Assembly: GCA_030248225.1 (NCBI GenBank)
Contig: JASANE010028742.1
Location: 1-64,000, forward strand
Direction: 5' to 3'
Length of the DNA: 64,000 bases
Origin: Trileptium ribeirensis
Taxonomy: Eukaryota; Nematoda; Enoplea; Enoplida; Thoracostomopsidae
Part shown: positions 59,099 through 64,000 of the stretch, one piece after another
Position numbering within the stretch: the first letter of the stretch is position 1
Layout of the letters: every line of letters begins with the position of its first letter
The notes under the pieces: generated by a model
Databases searched by the model: none
The model's input: the letters and a program-made list of their open reading frames with translations, nothing else
What the model was told of the DNA's origin: nothing
Position numbers and translations under genes: made by a program

Positions 59099-59970
59099 TT
59101 GATCATATGCTTTAAAATGGCAGAAAGCAGGTTTTTAACATTTTTTGCCAGACCGATATCAGTGTTTCGCAGGTATATACCCATCTTAGACTTTGCTGAC
59201 CATGACTTTTTTTGTGAAACTAACCGGATTCGCTGTGTATATACCAGAATATGGTTCATAGACCAAAATACCGATTTTTTTCAAACTTCGCTGTGTTGCT
59301 TGTTTTGTCTTTCAATGAGTGTCTATTACGTTATCAAGCACTCTGGTTACGATAGTTTTGCTATCTAGTGTCCAACTTGACTATATTATACGTACCCTTT
59401 CCTGAGGTTTCAATGGTTTTACGGTCGACGAACCCGATTTCCCAAGTGTAATGCGTTTTCATATTTTTGAATTTGTGTTGCGTATTGATCATCAAAAATT
59501 GTGGCTATATAGAGTTTCCGAAAAATGAATGCGATGATCTGGTTATTTAAAGTTTAGTACAAGTATGTTATGCCTTTTCAGACATATTTATTAGGTGTAG
59601 GTCAATGAACCCCATTTCTAAGAAAGTAATTTTCATTTAAGTAATTTGGTACATGACATCAAAAATAGTCTATATTTAGGTTTTTGGGTATATTGAGTAC
59701 AATGATTTAGCCTTCTAGAGTCCCGCGTGCATATTTCAAGATCAATGGATTAGGATGGGTTCGGGAGTCTGTCTTCAGTTATTTGGTTACATATTGCGTA
59801 CAGGTCATCAAGAATTTTCTATATAAGTAGGTTTTCCGGTAGCCTGAATACTATTATTTGGTTGTTTAGAGACCAACATAATGCTTGTTGCGTTATCAGT
59901 TGTTTTCGATCGGTTTAGGGTCGATGACGTTTTAGAATTTTTAATGGGTTCAGGGTTTAAGATTTTTAGG
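59099..59970. repeat. Degenerate satellite-like array, unit about 170-185 bp
   Basis: Successive units repeat the order GATNATTTGGTTATTTA-like, GTACA or GTCCAA, GTTTCGATNGGTTTAGGGTCGATGAAC-like, GTTTTAGAATTTTT-like, ATTGCGTACAGGTCATCAA-like and ATATAGGTTTTCCG-like phrases. Unit starts lie near 59,350, 59,530, 59,705 and 59,850, with an earlier partial unit. Identity between units is low. The 89-aa ORF inside is not a gene. Confidence 0.6.
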
Positions 59971-60199
59971 GTGGTATATACGTCAAACACAACGTGTCAC
60001 ATGTGATTAAACAAAACGATACCTTAAAACGAAACCGGGCTCGCTCCGTTTCACCCTCGCTTGCTAATCCAATTAATAATAAAGCAAAACAAAACAAATG
60101 GAAAAGGTAGAGCAAACGTCCAAAACTATTAACCAGGGAGATAGGGTGCGAACCCCAAATAAAACGATATCAAAACCTATGAAGCAGATCCTGGTCTGT

Positions 60200-60900
60200 C
60201 CACAGTGAGGCGATGAGGGACCCACATTTTTTTAAATCTCCCCGTGTTCGTAAGATTTCCCCCATGTCCGCCCCCCACTGGAGCGAAACCCCTATTTTCA
60301 AGTAAACCACAATTTTTCTCTGTCAAAATTTATGCTTTTTTGTATGCAAACCGATTTTTAACACAATTTCTGATGGCAAAACGCCGTTTTGTAACTTGAA
60401 AATACATGCGCGGCAGTAAAACTCATGGAAATATTTTGTATTTTTAAGCAAAATTTATCCCCCCCCACTTTGAAATTTCCCCCGAGAATGAACATGCCCT
60501 CCAATTTTCGGAGGGCTTTCGACAGGCCAAAAGTCCTCTGGGAAAAGTATAAATTTAATGGAGTTTTAGTCATTTTTAAGGTTGTTAGACATGGCAACCC
60601 ACCTCTCCTGGCTAGTCCAAACCTTGAAAATTATAGCCGGGGGTTCCCTAGTTCACGTGCCGGCGGGTTGTCTATGTCAAAAATTTTGCCGGAGTGGCTT
60701 TGAGTCACGGTGTAGGAGGCTGGGGTTACTTCTGTTTTGTCGGCTGGCTGCCGAAAATACCAGCCCCCTCCACTTCGGACTAGCCAGCTCTCCATGACTC
60801 TGTTTTACTCAGATGTCTACAATTTTTGTTAATTTACACAGTTTTTTGAGCGTCCTCGGCCCAGGAGGGAGTGACTATGGCTTAAATAAAGGATTCAACT
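60200..60900. other. C/G-spotted sequence, possibly a distant dispersed-repeat copy
   Basis: Poly-C runs, TTTTAACACAATTTCTGATGG and GGCAAAACGCC recall the CCCCCTGGCAAAAT family, but I could not align it over its length. No credible gene. Confidence 0.35.
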
Positions 60901-61379
60901 ATTAGGGTAACCCCGTAGCTCCCTATGGGCACCTATACCTAAATGTGTCTTACCTATCATGCACCATCCCAGACGTTTTTTATCATAGCTCGTGCCCACG
61001 CAGATTTGATTTATCTTAGCTTGCCCTTCCCAATGCAAAATCGTTCCCTGGTGCCTGCTCTTAATTACTGTGTGTTGTGTTCTGAATTTTAGTAATTTCA
61101 TGCTAGTTTATACGTGCTTTTCTACTTCTATTTCGTGGTTAAATCGCTTTCTGCATATTACAACAGTCGAAGTTAAGTATAGCAAGTACAATACAGTTTG
61201 TGCCGAAGAAATGGAAAAAACGTTTATAGACTCACCGGTAGGTAGATGACAGCGAGATCAGAGATCCGTCAAAGTCGAAGGCTCAACGCACAACTGGAGG
61301 CACAGCGACGTTGATCGCGAAGGTTGTGTCGTCACAACTGTCGACAGAACGACCGATATTGAGAAAACACGTCAAGGCG

Positions 61380-61720
61380 CGGAGTTTTAGGTCGAGTATT
61401 GTCGTTGAAGCCGTCGATATGTCGTTGCTGTTGTTGTGGTTGTTGTTGGGTTGACTTGATGTTGTTAATGCGTGGCGCGAGACGATTACGGAAATGTTGA
61501 CAAGGGGATAACTGCTGATTTGTTGTGTAGTCGCTAATATTGTCAATGATGACAATTATCCATATTTTGTTGTAGTTGCTGATTTGACGTTGCTGAATTT
61601 GCTGGGGTTGTGACGATTGTTGCTGTTGTAGGATGATTGTTGTTGCTAACATTGTTTATAATGTTGCTTAAGTTTCTGTTGAGATTGCTAAGATTGCTGC
61701 TGCTATTGCTAGAGATGTCG
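61380..61720. repeat. GTT/GCT trinucleotide-rich region
   Basis: Many GTT, TTG and GCT triplets give Asn/Gln/Ser-rich open frames on the minus strand (NNNHPTTATI, QQQQSSQPQQ and similar) in all three frames. Overlapping frames of this kind are expected from an opa-like simple repeat and do not by themselves show a gene. Confidence 0.6.
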
Positions 61721-61729
61721 AAAGACAAT

Positions 61730-63034
61730 CCACCACATTGACGTACGATGTATTTATATCATGTAATATATAAACAGCTAGAATATGGCTTGACGTTATG
61801 ACCAAGGCCCGGGAACAAGATGGTTCAAGGATCCTATTCACTTTGGGCCACTTGGTACCCCGGTCCATGTTTCATCGCGCTCGGGTAAGCCCAGCGCTCT
61901 GCAACAATAAATAGAGCAGCAGCAAACCCGAAACAAATAGTCTATCAATTTAATCGTTGAACCAGTCATTACAGTTTAGCGTGTTAGGAATGAAATTCAC
62001 GGAATCAAAGATTTCGTGACACAGTTACTCGGAGTGACCTGTATTCTTGTGAATGATACTAATGTCTGGGCACAAATAAAATATATATGTGTGTATTTTC
62101 TTACTTAGAGCAAGATTACACATTCTTATACTTCACATATAGTCGCATTGGGCTGACACTTTTAGAAAGCTTAGAGAGCTAGTCATTCCTTAAAGCTGAT
62201 TCTGATCTGTGGCTAATTTACGTTAGCCATATGTCATACCGCCGATTGCGCTATATTTATATAGGACCATACAGCAAGAGTCGTGAGTTTGAAACTGAAA
62301 ACATGAAAACGGAAAAGCAACCATAATACCAAAGTATCGATTTAACAGGGTTTGGACACTTTTATTACGGTAAACGTGCACGGGTTCAAAAATTGTTTGG
62401 CGTGTTGTTTTCTTGGGCAGAGGGTTAAAGTGATTAAGTTAAGAGGTCAAGGAAGCGCTCTTGAACCTAGTCTTACAGTATGCTTGTAATGCTGTTGCAC
62501 CATTACGGTTGTCAGGGGCGGTGGAAAGCGTAAAGTTTAATGCTAGATAGTCACTGTGCCATCAGCGCTAATTTTTTTATATGTATTCGATGTCGACTTA
62601 TCAGAAATACAACAAAACGCCTTTCATAGTCGAGCTGGCTTCTCCAATCTACCAATATGATACCCGGGCGTCTCCCCAGTTCGCAATTAGGATGCCCCAC
62701 TGTAAAAACCCTGGGGACCGTGAAATGGGGGAGGCCAAATTTAGCTCGGGAATCTTAGGCCCCTCTTTCCCTTATTTGAGAAGCCTGCTGATGCTTGTTT
62801 TGTATCAGAATACTATGTATCATGCTGTAAATTGCTGCTAGAATTCCCAACCTGACTAAGTAACACTTGAGCTGAATTGCGCATTCCGAAGGCTGAAAAG
62901 AGGGTGTGTGGTGGGCGAGAACTTCGAGTTCAATGAGAATGAACTAGAGCAATTAAAAATGTGGAATACTACAAATAACTAATAATAACAAATGACTCAC
63001 AGTTAATATTTTTTAAATAATATGTCTATATATT
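61730..63034. other. No recognised feature
   Basis: Unique-looking sequence with short ORFs only. A TATATATTACATGATATAAATA stretch near 61,757 could be promoter-like on either strand but has no supporting context. Confidence 0.35.
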
Positions 63035-63330
63035 ATCAAGAGTGCATTATGGAAGAGTATGACACTTCCCTGCACTCTAATATATATTAGCAAGTGTTTG
63101 ATGATACGGGCGTTTCCGGCCTGACCACCCAGTTTTTTTTGGGGGGGGGTTGAGAAGCACTGAGCCCCCACAGTTTCTGGGAAATAGCTCGGATAACTCC
63201 TCCCCAATTTCAAGGCACCTCGCCACCCCCGGAAACTGGGAGGGTTATGCCGAAAACGCCCGTATCATTAAATACGGGCTAACATTAGAGTGCAGGGAAG
63301 TGTCATACTCTTCCCTAATGCACTCTTGAT
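63035..63330. mobile_element. Fold-back MITE, 296 bp
   Basis: ATCAAGAGTGCATTATGGAA onward (63035-63082) is the inverse of 63284-63330, with one or two mismatches. A second inverted pair (GATACGGGCGTTTCCGGC against GCCGAAAACGCCCGTATC) lies inside. The flanks are AT-rich (TATATATT / GTTATATAT), fitting insertion into a TA-rich target. No coding capacity. Confidence 0.8.
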
Positions 63331-63419
63331 GTTATATATAGCGTAATGAGCTGCAATTTTAGCCAGTCTCGGGTCCATAGGGAATATTAGCATCTTTTAC
63401 ACCTCAGATGGGCTCTCCA

Positions 63420-63800
63420 TTCGCTGAAAAATTTTAACAAGGGGCATGCCCTGGTTCCGAACCGGTGGCGTCCTATTGTGCCAGGGGGCATTTTGTTAGG
63501 AGAAAAACGGTTAAAAATCGTGTCAGAAACAGTGCCAAAATGCTTTTGATCGAGAGAGAAAAAGCGATTTTGAAGCAAAATTTGAGAAATTTTTGGCTTC
63601 AGAACGGTATTTTAGTACAAATTTTGATCAATGTTTTGTACTTTGGACCGATGGAAAAAATTTCCCAGAGGCGATAAACCGGGGGACCCCAAAATTTTGC
63701 CAGGGAGCACGAACCGGGGGGCACCTTTTCTGAACCAGGGGCGCCGAAAAATGCCAAGGGCCCACACCCCCACCCGAATTTGGCGAGCCCAGCAGACAGA
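63420..63800 (-). repeat. Dispersed repeat, CCCCCTGGCAAAAT family, copy 3 (inverted)
   Basis: Reads in reverse the same series as 12,540-12,985: CCAGGGGGCATTTTGTTAGG, AAAAATCGTGTCAGAAACAG, GAAGCAAAATTTGAGAAATT, then AATTTTGCCAGGGAGC and GGGGCGCCGAAAAATGCCAA and GGCGAGCCCAG. Two copies at opposite ends of the window confirm a genome-wide family. Confidence 0.75.
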
Positions 63801-64000
63801 AATACATAATGCAGGTAAATTTTTTGTCGCGCAGGTATCTTAGAAGAGTTTTGGTAACAGCTGCATTGTGAAGTCCAAATTATTGCACCTTCCCCCCCGT
63901 GAGATAGCCAGCTTATACTGATTCAAGACTGGGTATTTGCTGTAAATGTCGAAAATTTAATTTTTTATAAACTGCCTAACCGAGCATTGTTTACATCCAA
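63801..64000. other. No recognised feature
   Basis: Short terminal stretch. Nothing supported. Confidence 0.3.

Noticed and set aside
59099..59368. 89-codon ORF as a gene
   Set aside because: Falls in a degenerate satellite-like array and shows no conserved motif.
61283..61868. Overlapping Asn/Gln/Ser-rich ORFs as a host protein
   Set aside because: All three minus frames are open because of GTT/GCT triplet repeats. No domain and no splice evidence.

Overview
This is animal nuclear DNA, AT-rich and built mostly of mobile elements. The only host gene I can support is an epsin-like endocytic adaptor. BEL/Pao, jockey-like, CR1-like, hAT and gag-bearing LTR elements together point to a non-mammalian metazoan, most likely an invertebrate. 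I cannot place the phylum.

Region 1 (1-18,000): four phase-compatible exons of an epsin gene on the minus strand, at 17,873-17,653, 11,856-11,532, 10,643-10,566 and 2,933-2,676. They encode ubiquitin-interacting motifs, DPW motifs and the conserved KTPETFLG block. The ENTH-coding 5' exons and the NPF-bearing 3' end are not seen in the window. The introns hold a jockey-like retrotransposon tail (8.0-8.8 kb), two related ~1.18 kb non-autonomous hAT elements (one with a perfect 8-bp target duplication), degenerate tandem arrays and a C/G-rich dispersed repeat.

Region 2 (18,228-56,902): a giant imperfect palindrome with arms of about 18.6 and 20.1 kb. Its centre is a 40-bp spacer (36,784-36,823) between 102-bp perfect inverted repeats. 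From outside inward each arm carries: an integrase-less BEL/Pao element with an intact 1346-1348 codon ORF; a gag fragment; a tRNA-Ile-like remnant; a CR1-like tail; a small element with ~285-bp direct repeats; an LTR-like repeat; and a ~4.5 kb hAT-like transposon. In the right arm that transposon (38,239-42,750) has 13-bp terminal inverted repeats and near-perfect 8-bp target duplications. It carries two decayed coding regions in the same orientation: a secreted-type lamin-tail-like (LTD) protein and a KIAA1586-type hAT transposase. The arms are ~98% identical in BEL but much noisier inside, and the left arm at 29-34 kb is low-complexity, so an assembly or read fold-back artefact must be considered.

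Region 3 (56,903-64,000): outside the palindrome a 338-bp BEL zinc-knuckle/protease segment is joined to a broken gag reading the other way. An LTR-like repeat, a tRNA-derived SINE-like sequence, a satellite array, trinucleotide-rich DNA, a fold-back MITE and another copy of the C/G-rich repeat follow. No intact host gene was recognised here.
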